The translations under genes and the position numbers were made by a program. Shown in pieces: positions 1 to 9,010 of a stretch of 64,000 nt of DNA. Each line of letters opens with the position of its first letter. The stretch's first letter is position 1. The notes under the pieces are model-generated. The model searched no databases. It was not told the DNA's origin and worked only from the letters and a program-made list of their open reading frames with translations. Source of the stretch: Streptomyces pilosus (GTDB lineage Bacteria; Actinomycetota; Actinomycetes; Streptomycetales; Streptomycetaceae); assembly GCF_014649835.1 (NCBI RefSeq), contig NZ_BMTU01000003.1:1-64000 (forward strand), written 5' to 3'.

Positions 1-338
1 TCTCGGGCTTTCCTCCGGGCGCTTCCCTTCGGTCTTGCGTTTCCGACTCTATCAGATCTTTTTCTCGACCTGACCCCCAGTCAGCGGGGTTTGTCTTCCC
101 GGCCGTTGGGCCGTTCCGACGTCTCAAACCTTAGCGGCTCTCTCCGTGTTTCCCAAATCGGGGGCGTGAATTCGAATTCGGGCATGCCGAAATCGTTTTC
201 ACTGGGAGGTCGTGCTGGGGTTTTGAGTGCCGCAGGTGCGGCGGGAGGTGTTGCCGGTGAACCGTTACGGCTCCGTGGCAACCCGAAGAACTCTACGGAT
301 CGACGAGGTGACTGTCAACCACCTCTGGCCAAGATCTT
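1..338. other. Left-edge region with no supported gene
   Basis: I see no convincing coding frame here. The short frames lack streptomycete codon bias and a ribosome-binding site. The first 130 bases are pyrimidine-rich on the + strand. They include a small CCCC/GGGG stem-loop near 76-92 followed by a T-rich stretch, which could be a weak terminator or part of a leader belonging to a gene outside the window. Confidence 0.4.
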
Positions 339-887
339 TCAGTCCAGGTCGGTGAGGCGTCCGCCGGCGTCCGGCTGGGCGTCCTCCACCCTGCGCAGCA
401 GGCGGGTGAGGACCTCACCGAGCGCGGTCCGCTCGTCCTGGTCGAGGTCCTGGAGGAGGTCGCTCTCGAAGACGGTGGCCATACGCATGGCCTCCTGCCA
501 CTTCTCCCGCCCGGCCGGGGTGAGCTCCACGATGACGCGGACCCGGTTGGCCTCGTCCCTCTCCCTGGTCACCAGACCCTCGGCGACCATGCGGTCGATC
601 CGGTGGGTCATGGCGGCCGGAGTCAGCCCGAGGCGCTTGGCGAGGTCACTGGGACCCATCCGGTACGGGGCGCCGGACAGGACGAGGGCCTTCAGGACCT
701 CCCAGTCGGCGTTGGTGATGCCGAGCTCGGCGGTCTGCCGGCCGTAGGCGACGTTCATCCGCCGGTTCAGCCGGGACAGCGCGTTGACGATCTTCTCGAC
801 CTGGGGGTCCAGGTCCCGGAACTCGCGCTGGTACGCGGCGATCTGCTCTTCGAGTGTCGGCTCGCCGAGGCCGGAGGTGTCGCCCAT
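339..887 (-). CDS. MarR-family transcriptional regulator
   Basis: This is a 182-residue MarR-type repressor, slightly longer than the usual 140-170 because of an N-terminal extension of about 35 residues. The winged helix-turn-helix lies at about residues 70-125. The recognition segment reads SDLAKRLGLTPAAMTHRIDR, followed by a wing rich in Arg and acidic residues (RERDEANRVRV). A terminal helix for dimerisation follows. The gene is divergent from an MFS transporter with only 95 bp between them. That is the classic layout of a MarR repressor controlling itself and an efflux pump. The ligand cannot be told from the sequence. Confidence 0.9.
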   Translation of the reverse strand: MGDTSGLGEPTLEEQIAAYQREFRDLDPQVEKIVNALSRLNRRMNVAYGRQTAELGITNADWEVLKALVLSGAPYRMGPSDLAKRLGLTPAAMTHRIDRMVAEGLVTRERDEANRVRVIVELTPAGREKWQEAMRMATVFESDLLQDLDQDERTALGEVLTRLLRRVEDAQPDAGGRLTDLD

Positions 888-982
888 GCCCGCAGTATGG
901 CACGCCCGCCCTTTGCCTTGAAGTCCTTCGATGTGTACTCTTTAGCCTCGAACTTTAGCTTCTAAGTCTTCAGATCTAACTA
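888..982. promoter_or_regulatory. Divergent MarR/MFS promoter region with operator-like repeats
   Basis: This 95-bp interval is clearly AT-richer than its surroundings. It contains CTTTAGC twice (about 938-962) and an imperfect dyad, ACTTTAG-CTT-CTAAGT, at about 952-968. These are plausible sites for the adjacent MarR protein. The operator role is inferred from position and symmetry only. Confidence 0.45.
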
Positions 983-2284
983 GTGAGTGAGGTGAACGTG
1001 ACCAGGGCGATGGGCGCGGCGATGCGCCGGATCCACGTGGGCAACGCGCTCAGTGCGTTCGGGCTGGGCTTCACGGTTCCGTACCTGTACGTCTATGTGG
1101 CGCAGGTGCGCGGGCTGGGGGCCATGACGGCGGGGCTGGTGCTCGCCGTGTTCGCCGTGGCCGCGCTGATCGTGCTGCCGTTCGCCGGTCGGGCCATCGT
1201 CCGGCGGGGTCCGCTGCCGGTCCTGCTCGTCGCCCTGGTCACGGCCGCGGTCGGGGCGCTGAGCCTGGGCCTGTCGAACAGTGCGGCGACCGTGCTGCTG
1301 TCGGCGTCGGCGCTCGGTGCCGGGCAGGCGGTGATGCAGCCGGCCCTCGCCACGATGATCGTGGACTGTTCCACCACGGAGACCCGGTCCCGCGCGTTCG
1401 CCATGCAGTTCTTCCTGCAGAACCTCGGGCTCGGTGTCGGCGGTCTCATCGGCGGTCACCTGGTGGACCCGACCGAAGCCGGTTCGTTCACCCTCCTCTT
1501 CTCGATCGAGGCGGTGATGTTCCTGCTGCTAGTCGTGGTGATGGCGACGGTGCGGATGCCGCGCGCGCCGCGTCTGGCGGACGCGCCGCATCAGTCGGCC
1601 GGGGCGAGCTGGAAGCAGCTGCTGGGCAACCGGGCCATGGTGCAGCTCTGCGTGCTGGGCTTCGTGCTGTTCTTCGCCTGCTACGGGCAGTTCGAGTCGG
1701 GGCTGAGCGCGTACGGCGTCGAGGCGGCCGGGATCTCCACCTCCGCGCTCGGCACGGCACTGGCGGCGAACACGCTGATGATCGTGGTGGCGCAGTTCGC
1801 GGTGCTGCGGTTCGTGGAGCGGCGCAAGCGCTCGCGCGTCATCGCGTCCGTGGGGCTGATCTGGGCCGTGGCGTGGGCCGTGGCCGGTTACGCCGGTCTG
1901 GGCGACGGCAGCCAGGCGATGGCGACCGCCGCTTTCATCTCGACGTACGCGCTGTTCGGGCTCGGCGAGGCGCTGCTGTCGCCGACGCTCGCGCCGCTGG
2001 TCGCCGATCTCGCGCCGACCGGCATGGCCGGTCAGTACAACTCGGCTTTCGCCCTGGTGAAACAGCTCGCGCTGGCCGTGGGTCCGGCGGTGGGCGGGCC
2101 GATGGGTGCCTCGCTGCACGCGCCGTACATCGTCGTCTTCCTGTTGTTCTCGCTCGGGATCACCGTGCTCGCGGTGCGGCTGGGGCGGCAGCTCACCGAG
2201 GTGCAGAACCACCCGTCCGCCGCGCGGAGCCGGGTCGTGGCGCAGAGCGGCGCGGCGGCGGGCCAGGCCCCGGCGCACGTCTGA
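983..2284 (+). CDS. MFS transporter, probable drug efflux
   Basis: This polytopic membrane protein of about 433 residues has the 12-segment pattern of the major facilitator superfamily. Short hydrophilic loops and a central cytoplasmic loop rich in Arg and Ala (about residues 190-215) split the two halves. It is divergent from the MarR gene, which suggests drug or metabolite export under MarR control. The start is uncertain. In-frame GTG codons lie at 983, 992 and 998, and the one at 998 has the best Shine-Dalgarno spacing (GAGG five bases upstream). The substrate is unknown. Confidence 0.85.
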   Translation: MSEVNVTRAMGAAMRRIHVGNALSAFGLGFTVPYLYVYVAQVRGLGAMTAGLVLAVFAVAALIVLPFAGRAIVRRGPLPVLLVALVTAAVGALSLGLSNSAATVLLSASALGAGQAVMQPALATMIVDCSTTETRSRAFAMQFFLQNLGLGVGGLIGGHLVDPTEAGSFTLLFSIEAVMFLLLVVVMATVRMPRAPRLADAPHQSAGASWKQLLGNRAMVQLCVLGFVLFFACYGQFESGLSAYGVEAAGISTSALGTALAANTLMIVVAQFAVLRFVERRKRSRVIASVGLIWAVAWAVAGYAGLGDGSQAMATAAFISTYALFGLGEALLSPTLAPLVADLAPTGMAGQYNSAFALVKQLALAVGPAVGGPMGASLHAPYIVVFLLFSLGITVLAVRLGRQLTEVQNHPSAARSRVVAQSGAAAGQAPAHV

Positions 2285-2309
2285 TCCCCGCCGGCTCCCG
2301 GGCCGCCGG

Positions 2310-3959
2310 CTAGGAGCCGGCGGTCCTCGGCAGGAGGAACTCGCACCAGACCGCCTTGCCGCCGCCCGGGGTGCGTCTGCTGCCCCAGCCGGAGGCGATC
2401 GTCGCGACGATGGCGATGCCCCGGCCGGACTCGTCGCCGGGCTCCGCGCGGCGGCGTCGGGGCAGGTGGTCGTCGCCGTCGGTGACCTCGATGATCAGAC
2501 GCCGGTCGGTGCGGCGCAGGCGCAGCCGCATGGGCGGGGTGCCGTGCTGGAGGGAGTTGGCGACCAGTTCGCTGGTCGCCAGGACGCCCAGGTCGTGCAG
2601 TTCGACGGGGAAGCGCCAGCTGGTCAGCACGCCCGACGCGAAGGCACGCGCGCGGGGCGCCGCCTCGACGCCGCCGAGCAGTTCCAGCGCGGCGTTGCGG
2701 AAGAGTTCGCTCTCCGCTCCCTTGCGGGCGGGGTGCTGGAGGACCAGGACGGCGACGTCGTCGTCGTGGTCCGGGGTCACCCCGGCCGAGCGGACCAGGC
2801 GGTCGCAGACGACCTGCGGGCTGCCGGTGGCTCCGGCCAGGGCGCGCTCCAGGGCGGCGATGCCCTCGTCCAGGTCCTCGTTCCTCCGCTCGACCAGGCC
2901 GTCCGTGTAGAGGACGGCGGTGGCGCCGGGGCCGAGGGGGACGGAACCGGAGGAGTGCATCCAGCCGCCGGTGCCGAGCGGGGGGCCGGTCGGTTCGTCG
3001 GTGCGCCGGACGGTGCCGTTCTCGTCGCGGACCAGGATGGGCAGGTGGCCGGCGGAGGCGTACACCAGGCGGCCCTCGTTGGGATCGTGGATGGCGTAGG
3101 CGCAGGTGGCGATCTGGTTGGCGTCGATCTCCATGGCGAGGCCGTCGAGCAGCTGGAGGACCTCGTGCGGCGGGAGGTCGAGCCGCGCGTAGGCCCGTAC
3201 GGCCGTGCGGAGCTGGCCCATGACGGCGGCGGCCCGCACCCCTCGGCCCATCACGTCACCGATGACCAGGGCGGTGCGGCCGCCACCCAGGGTGATCACG
3301 TCATACCAATCGCCGCCGACGGCGGCCTCGGTGCCGCCGGGGTGGTAGGTGGCGGCGATGCGCAGGTCGTCGGGCTCCTCGAGCTCCTGCGGGAGGAGGG
3401 AGCGCTGGAGGGTGACGGCGGTCTCGCGCTGCCGGCGCTCGCTGGCGCGCAGTCGTTCGGCGGCCTCGGCGTGGTCGGTGACGTCCGTGGCGAAGATCAG
3501 CACCCCGCGGCTCTCCCCCTCGCTGACGGGGGTGCAGGTGAAGGTGTAGGAGCGGCCGTCGGGGGCCTTGCGGGACTTCAGCGTCCGGGGCTTGCCGCTG
3601 CGCAGGACCTGGTCGAGGAGGGGCAGCAGACCGAGTTCGTCGAGTTCGGGGAGGGCGCCGCGGGCGGGGGCGCCGGCCGGGCGGGCGCCGAAGGCCGCCG
3701 TGTAGGCGTCGTTGAGGTAGGCGATGCGGTGGTCGGGGCCGCGGACGAGGGCGACGAGGGAGGGGACGCGGTCCAGGACCTCGCGCACTCCGAGCTCGTC
3801 GACGGCGGGCACGGGATCCGCGTCGTCGGGGAGTCGTCCGGCGCGGGCCGCGGGCACGGAGCCCTCTCCCCGCCGGTCCGGGGAGACCGCCTGCTCGGTC
3901 CGCGCCGCCGCGCGGCGCTGCGTTCCGGGGAGCCGGGCGCTCCAGCGCGTGAAGTTCAC
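2310..3959 (-). CDS. PAS-SpoIIE phosphatase-HATPase regulator
   Basis: This 549-residue protein has three domains. A PAS domain covers about residues 57-165 (RIAYLNDAYTAAFG, FATDVTDHAEA). A PP2C-type SpoIIE phosphatase covers about 180-400, with the metal-binding segments GGDWYDV and IGDVMGRG and a late DHDDDVAVLVL. A C-terminal RsbW-like ATPase covers about 420-545, with the N box ELVANSLQHG and the G box ESGRGIAIV. Such proteins act in partner-switching cascades: the phosphatase dephosphorylates anti-anti-sigma factors and the ATPase domain can act as the anti-sigma kinase. The PAS domain suggests a sensory input. No partner is adjacent. The GTG start at 3959 has AAGGA upstream. Confidence 0.9.
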   Translation of the reverse strand: MNFTRWSARLPGTQRRAAARTEQAVSPDRRGEGSVPAARAGRLPDDADPVPAVDELGVREVLDRVPSLVALVRGPDHRIAYLNDAYTAAFGARPAGAPARGALPELDELGLLPLLDQVLRSGKPRTLKSRKAPDGRSYTFTCTPVSEGESRGVLIFATDVTDHAEAAERLRASERRQRETAVTLQRSLLPQELEEPDDLRIAATYHPGGTEAAVGGDWYDVITLGGGRTALVIGDVMGRGVRAAAVMGQLRTAVRAYARLDLPPHEVLQLLDGLAMEIDANQIATCAYAIHDPNEGRLVYASAGHLPILVRDENGTVRRTDEPTGPPLGTGGWMHSSGSVPLGPGATAVLYTDGLVERRNEDLDEGIAALERALAGATGSPQVVCDRLVRSAGVTPDHDDDVAVLVLQHPARKGAESELFRNAALELLGGVEAAPRARAFASGVLTSWRFPVELHDLGVLATSELVANSLQHGTPPMRLRLRRTDRRLIIEVTDGDDHLPRRRRAEPGDESGRGIAIVATIASGWGSRRTPGGGKAVWCEFLLPRTAGS

Positions 3960-4133
3960 GAATCCTTGCCTCGTGTAGTTGTCGGCGGCCGGAAACCGGG
4001 ACCGGCCGGGACCCCGGAGGGCCGCACCAGGGTGGGCGGGGACCCGCCCGCGGTGGTGGACCAGTCTGGCAGGGTGCCGACCGGGCCGACATCCGTCAGA
4101 CGCCGGGCCGGCCGCAGGAGTTCCTGACTCCCG

Positions 4134-5513
4134 TCAGGACGACCCCTTCGTGTCGCGCGGGGGGTCCTGGGGTGGTTTTCCACCGGCCGCCAGTTCGAAC
4201 TCCGCACGCGGGTGCTCGAGTGACCCGAGGGAGACGATCTCCCGCTTGAAGAGCCCCGCGAGGGTCCATTCGGCGGCCACCCGCGCCTTGCGGTTGAAGG
4301 TGGGGACCCGGCTGAGGTGGTAGGTGCGGTGCATGAACCAGGCGGGGAAGCCCTTGAGCCTGCGCCCGTACACCTGCGCGACCCCCTTGTGCAGCCCCAG
4401 GGAGGCGACGGACCCGGCGTACTTGTACGCGTACGTCTCCAGCGGTTCGCCCCGCAGGGAGTGGACGACGTTGTTCCCGAGGACCCGTGCCTGACGGAGC
4501 GCGTGCTGCGCGTTGGGGGCGCACTCCCGTCCCGGCTCCCGCGCGGTGACGTCGGGGACGGCGGCGGCGTCCCCGGCGGCCCAGGCGTGCGGGGCGCCGT
4601 CGACGGCCAGCTCGGCGGTGCACTTCAGCCGTCCGCGCCCGTTCAGCGGCAGGCCGGTGGCGGCGAGCACGGGGTGCGGCTTGACCCCGGCGGTCCACAC
4701 GACCGTACGGGTGGGGAAGCGCGACCCGTCGCTCAGCACGGCGACCCGGTCGGCGCAGGACTCGAGCCGCGTCTCCAGACGGACGTCGATGTTGCGGCGG
4801 CGCAGTTCGGTGACCGTGTACCGGCCCATCTCCTCGCCGACCTCGGGCAGGATCCGCCCGGAGGCCTCGACGAGGATCCACTTCATGTCCTCGGGCCGGA
4901 TGTTGTGGTAGTAGCGGGCGGCGTAGCGGGCCATGTCCTCCAGCTCGCCGAGCGCCTCGACGCCCGCGTAGCCGCCGCCGACGAAGACGAAGGTCAGGGC
5001 CGCGTCACGGATCGCCGGGTCACGGGTCGACGAGGCGATGTCCATCTGTTCGAGGACGTGGTTGCGCAGCCCGATGGCCTCCTCGACGGTCTTGAACCCG
5101 ATGGCGTGGTCGGCGAGGCCGGGGATCGGCAGGGCGCGCGACACGGAACCGGGCGCGAGCACCAGTTCGTCGTAGGCGATCCGCCGGCCGCCGGTGCCCT
5201 CCTCCTCGGTCGCGAGGGTGCTGACGGTGGCGGTGCGTTTCTCGTGGGCGATGTGGGTGACCTCGCCGATGACGATGCGGCACCGGTCCAGGACACGACG
5301 CAGCGGTACGACGACATGACGAGGAGAGATGGCACCGGCGGCCGCTTCGGGCAGGAAGGGCTGGTACGTCATGTAGGGGTCCGGGGTGACCACCGTGATC
5401 TCGGCCTCGCCCCGCCCGAGTTCCCGTTTCAGCTTCCGCTGGAGACGCAGGGCCGTGTACATCCCGACGTAGCCGCCGCCGACAACGAGAATGCGCGCAC
5501 GTTCCTTCACCAT
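4134..5513 (-). CDS. Type II NADH dehydrogenase (NAD(P)/FAD oxidoreductase)
   Basis: This is a non-proton-pumping NADH:quinone oxidoreductase of about 459 residues, which passes electrons from NADH to menaquinone at the membrane face. It has an N-terminal FAD Rossmann motif (VVGGGYVGMYTA), the segment YMTYQPFLPEAAAG, a second nucleotide motif (FVFVGGGYAGVEALGEL) for NADH, and WTAGVKP and WAAGDAAAVPD towards the C-terminus. The tail includes a probable membrane-associating amphipathic stretch (LKGFPAWFMHRTYHLS). I chose the ATG at 5513 because the homologous region begins just after it. The frame is open to 5663 but the extension is not family-like. It is divergent from atrA, a pairing I recall from S. 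coelicolor (SCO4119/SCO4118). Confidence 0.9.
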   Translation of the reverse strand: MVKERARILVVGGGYVGMYTALRLQRKLKRELGRGEAEITVVTPDPYMTYQPFLPEAAAGAISPRHVVVPLRRVLDRCRIVIGEVTHIAHEKRTATVSTLATEEEGTGGRRIAYDELVLAPGSVSRALPIPGLADHAIGFKTVEEAIGLRNHVLEQMDIASSTRDPAIRDAALTFVFVGGGYAGVEALGELEDMARYAARYYHNIRPEDMKWILVEASGRILPEVGEEMGRYTVTELRRRNIDVRLETRLESCADRVAVLSDGSRFPTRTVVWTAGVKPHPVLAATGLPLNGRGRLKCTAELAVDGAPHAWAAGDAAAVPDVTAREPGRECAPNAQHALRQARVLGNNVVHSLRGEPLETYAYKYAGSVASLGLHKGVAQVYGRRLKGFPAWFMHRTYHLSRVPTFNRKARVAAEWTLAGLFKREIVSLGSLEHPRAEFELAAGGKPPQDPPRDTKGSS

Positions 5514-5889
5514 CCCATGACGCACCCACCGCTTGCGTTTGTCCACAGCCCCGACGAATTGTGTGACCGGGAGGCCACGCACCCCGGGGTTGGCCGATTC
5601 ATCGCCCTCGATGTCATATCCGCAGGTCATACGCCCCTTGCCCGGGGTCCCAGGGGGGCGCATTCAGGACGTATACGACCCGTGCTCCGATCGAGGGGCG
5701 CTCCGTGCGGAACCTGCCCCTTCTGAATTGACCCCCACTCAACTATGTTCGTGTGTCGACGGGGTGCAGGGGGTGTGCCGACGGGTCCGCGACGGGCGGA
5801 CCGGCAGGCCGGGCCTCTTCCCCACGTCACGGCCGTCGAATGGCCGGGAGGAGTCTCCGGGGGGAGACGTCATTACCGGGGGAATACAT
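5514..5889. other. Intergenic region between NADH dehydrogenase and atrA
   Basis: This 376-bp divergent control region contains no gene. It holds GTCATA twice (near 5611 and 5625), and an AT-richer segment around 5725-5750 that could hold the atrA promoter. A G-rich ribosome-binding site sits just before the atrA ATG. AtrA-type regulators are expected to bind near their own gene, but I could not identify a specific operator. Confidence 0.4.
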
Positions 5890-6645
5890 ATGCATGTTCA
5901 GGACTCTCATTGGTCTTCCGCCGTCGCGACGGGTGGCGCGCTGAGCGCTCCCGCGGGCGGCGCGCGTGGTGACGGCGTGCGGACGGCGCCGCTGCGCGTG
6001 GACGCACAGCGCAATCTGGAGCACGTGCTGCGGGCCGCGCGTGAGGTGTTCGGCGAGCTGGGGTACGGCGCGCCGATGGAGGACGTGGCCCGCCGGGCGC
6101 GGGTCGGCGTGGGCACGGTGTACCGGCGCTTCCCGAGCAAGGACGTCCTGGTGCGGCGGATAGCCGAGGAGGAGACGTCCCGGCTGACGGAGCAGGCACG
6201 GACGGCGCTGGGCCAGGAGGACGAGCCGTGGTCGGCGCTCTCCCGCTTCCTGCGCACCTCGGTCGCCTCCGGCGCGGGCCGGCTGCTGCCGCCGCAGGTC
6301 CTGCGGGTGGGCGTGGCCGAGGAGCACGACCCGGCGGACCACGCGCGGCGGCTGCCGCAGCAGCGGACGCAGACGGCGGGCGCGGGTGAGCTGCGGCTGG
6401 TGCCGGAGCAGCCGGTGGGCGGCGTGGCGGACGACGCGGGGGCGGCGCAGCTGCTCGACGTGGTGGGCCGGCTGGTGGAGCGGGCGCGGACGGCGGGGGA
6501 ACTGCGGCCGGACGTGTCCGTGTCGGACGTGCTGCTGGTGATCGCCACGGCGGCGCCGTCCCTGCCGGATGCCGCGCAGCAGGCGGCGGCGTCGGCGCGG
6601 TTGCTGGACATCCTGCTGGAGGGGCTGCGCTCGCGTCCGGCGTAG
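5890..6645 (+). CDS. atrA: TetR-family regulator, AtrA-like
   Basis: This 251-residue TetR regulator has its helix-turn-helix at about residues 35-85 (MEDVARRARVGVGTVYRRFP, then SKDVLVRRI) and a ligand-binding helical C-terminus. The context, divergent from a type II NADH dehydrogenase, and the N-terminus MHVQDSHW match what I remember of AtrA (SCO4118). AtrA is a global streptomycete regulator that activates pathway regulators such as actII-ORF4. The ATG at 5890 is preceded by GGGGG. Family assignment is certain. The AtrA identity rests on memory and synteny. Confidence 0.8.
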   Translation: MHVQDSHWSSAVATGGALSAPAGGARGDGVRTAPLRVDAQRNLEHVLRAAREVFGELGYGAPMEDVARRARVGVGTVYRRFPSKDVLVRRIAEEETSRLTEQARTALGQEDEPWSALSRFLRTSVASGAGRLLPPQVLRVGVAEEHDPADHARRLPQQRTQTAGAGELRLVPEQPVGGVADDAGAAQLLDVVGRLVERARTAGELRPDVSVSDVLLVIATAAPSLPDAAQQAAASARLLDILLEGLRSRPA

Positions 6646-6892
6646 CCGGGGCCGCGCATTCCGGTGGCGTCGGAGGTCGGTTGCTCCGGCTGACGCTCGC
6701 GGCCTGCCGCATGTGATCGGCGCCCGGTGGGCTGCGCGGCACGGCTTGCCCGGTGTCGCCCTGGTGCCCCGCGTGGGTGCGGGCCGCGGGGTGGTCGCGC
6801 AGCCCGGCGCCCACGGGGTGCCGTCGTGCCCGTCCGTGCCGCCCCGCGGCACGACTGCCCGCGGCGGGCGGAGGCCGGAGGTGACCGAGGGG

Positions 6893-9010
6893 TCAGCGGG
6901 TGGTCGCGCCGGCGCCGAGGGCGCCTCGTCGGGGGGCGATGCCCGCCGGGACCGCTCGCTGCCGGGCCGGGGTGCCCGTCCAGCAGGTGCCCCGGCGGGC
7001 CAGCAGACGGCGCAGCCACACCTCCAGGGCGACCAGGTCCGCCAGGCCGTCCAGCGGCAGCGGCTCGCCCTCCGCCGCGCTCCGCAGCGCCTTGCGCACC
7101 ACCCGCGCCTCCACCAGACCCGCCTCCGCCAGCAGCGGCGTGTCGAACAGCGACATCAGCGTGCCCGAAGCCACCCGCAGCCCCGACCGCGTCGCGGCCG
7201 CCGGGGTGGCCGTGCCCGGCGCCCCCCACCCCGCCGGCAGCTCCCGCACCCCCGCCCCCTCCAGCACCGACCGCAGGATGGAGGCCCTGGCCCCCGGCTG
7301 CACCCGCAGCGCCTCCGGCAGGGCCCGGCACGCCCGCACCACCTGGTTGTCGAGGAACGGCGCGTGCAGCCGCTGCGAGCGGATCTCGGCGGCCTGCTCG
7401 AGGACCCGCAGGTCCGCCGCGTGCCGTGCCAGTGCCGCGCGGGCCCTGAAGTCACCCGGCCGCTGGCCCGGCCCGACGTCGGACCGCGGCGTCGACGCCT
7501 GGAGGCGAACCGATACTTCAGCCAGTGCCTCCCCGGTCAGCCAGCGCGCGGCCGGGCCCGGTCTCCCCCAGGTCAGCGCCGCGAGCGAGGCGTCCGCGGC
7601 CCCCGGCCCGTCGTCGTCCAGCCGCCGGTGCAGCAGCCGCTCGGCGAGGTTCTCCAGCCCCGTTCGGTAGGGCGTGCGCGCCAGCCGGCGAGCCGCCGCG
7701 TACACCCGCGCCGGCACCATCACGGACCCGTCCGCCTTGGCCAGCGCGGCGACCGGCCGCACCAGGTGCCGCCGCTTGCGGTCCATCAGCAGATCGGCCA
7801 GCCGCGCCGGATGCGCGTCGAGCACCTGCCTGGCCCCGTATCCGGTGAAGTGGTCCGCGCTCCCGGCGGCCAGCCGCGCCCGGTGCCGGGCGGCGGACAC
7901 CAGTGAGGGCCCCGGTTCGTCCGTCAGCGGCCCGTCCAGTTCGACGTAGGGAAGCGTCGACTCCCCGCCGGCGACGACCACGTGGTGCAGTCGCGGATTG
8001 GCCGCCAGCGCCCCCGCACGCTCCAGTTCGCCCTCGTCGCGCCCCCCGGCGGAACCGGCGGCCAGGTCGTTGAAGGTGACGGCCAGCAGCCGCTCCCCCG
8101 CCCCGGTCCCGTGTCCCAGCACGGTCCCCGGCATCCCCGGCAGTCCCGCCGCGAGCAGGGCCAGCGCCCCGGACGCCGGTCCGCCGGACAGGTCCGCACC
8201 GATGCCCGGCACCGGTGTGCCCCGGGCGGCCCGCCGTTCGGCGGGGCCCATACCCGGCACGGGCCCGGGGTCGATGTCGGTGCCCGGCACGTGCCGGGGG
8301 GCCGCCAGCCGGGTCCGTACGGCTTCGACCAGCGCGTCGCGCACGCCGTCCACCGCGTGGCCGGGGTCGGCCGGCGGCGCGGCGACGACGAGCGAGGCGA
8401 CGGGTTCGTACCCGGCGACCTCGCGTGCCCCCGCGCGCAGGATCAGCGCGTGCCCCGGCGGGACGCGTTTCACGCCGTCGTACGGGGTGGAGTCGTGGAG
8501 GGCGGCCGGCACGTCGGGGGCGGCGAGCAGCGCGGCGAGGTGTCCGAAGTCGAGGTTGGCCTCGACGAGGTCGGCCAGCGGCAGCGCGGCGGTGGCGTAC
8601 GCCGTGCCGCCCGCCCACGGGGTGTGGAACACGGGCCGGGCGCCGGCGAGGTCGCCGCACACGGTGACGCGGCGCCCCACCTGTACCACCGCCGTGTAGC
8701 TCCCGGGCCAGGCGGTCAGGTGGCGCAGCGCTCCGCCGCGCGCGGCGAACAGGGCGACGCGCAGCTGCTCGTCGCTGGCGCCGCAGGTGCCGAGGACGGC
8801 GATGCGGGTCTGTGCGTCGGCCTGGACGACGCGGATCTCGTCGGGGCGCCAGTCGCCGACCGCCCACAACGGGTCGGGGTCGCCCCACAGCGGCTGGGAT
8901 CCCACGGGCTGCAGGGTCTCGCCGTCGACCCCGGTGGCGCCGGCGGAGCCGCTGGGGCCGAACCCCATCGCTCCGGCGGCGGTGCTGCTCCACCCCACCA
9001 ACCACCGCAT
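6893..9010 (-). CDS. Asparagine synthetase-like protein with degenerate PP-loop
   Basis: This 705-residue protein has the two-part architecture of asparagine synthetase B, beta-lactam synthetase and lasso-peptide cyclase. The N-terminal glutaminase-like domain lacks the catalytic Cys2 (it starts MRWLVGWSS), so it should not release ammonia. The C-terminal adenylating domain has LSGGPASG at residues 274-281 where SGGxDS is expected, so the motif Asp is replaced by Ala. The later segment YGARQVLDAHPARLADLL and the LHAPFLDNQVVRAC block keep the synthetase pattern. No lasso precursor, RRE or protease gene is adjacent. ATG 9010 has GGAGG five bases upstream. Function unknown. The catalytic half may be inactive or use a variant loop. 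Confidence 0.75.
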   Translation of the reverse strand: MRWLVGWSSTAAGAMGFGPSGSAGATGVDGETLQPVGSQPLWGDPDPLWAVGDWRPDEIRVVQADAQTRIAVLGTCGASDEQLRVALFAARGGALRHLTAWPGSYTAVVQVGRRVTVCGDLAGARPVFHTPWAGGTAYATAALPLADLVEANLDFGHLAALLAAPDVPAALHDSTPYDGVKRVPPGHALILRAGAREVAGYEPVASLVVAAPPADPGHAVDGVRDALVEAVRTRLAAPRHVPGTDIDPGPVPGMGPAERRAARGTPVPGIGADLSGGPASGALALLAAGLPGMPGTVLGHGTGAGERLLAVTFNDLAAGSAGGRDEGELERAGALAANPRLHHVVVAGGESTLPYVELDGPLTDEPGPSLVSAARHRARLAAGSADHFTGYGARQVLDAHPARLADLLMDRKRRHLVRPVAALAKADGSVMVPARVYAAARRLARTPYRTGLENLAERLLHRRLDDDGPGAADASLAALTWGRPGPAARWLTGEALAEVSVRLQASTPRSDVGPGQRPGDFRARAALARHAADLRVLEQAAEIRSQRLHAPFLDNQVVRACRALPEALRVQPGARASILRSVLEGAGVRELPAGWGAPGTATPAAATRSGLRVASGTLMSLFDTPLLAEAGLVEARVVRKALRSAAEGEPLPLDGLADLVALEVWLRRLLARRGTCWTGTPARQRAVPAGIAPRRGALGAGATTR

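Noticed and set aside
259..290. TGAACC near 259 as an eleventh SigL-like promoter
   Set aside because: No CGT element lies 16-17 bp downstream and no gene follows on that strand.
91..747. A 218-residue plus-strand frame at the left edge
   Set aside because: It overlaps the MarR gene in antisense and the rest is Arg/Ser-rich without codon bias or a ribosome-binding site.
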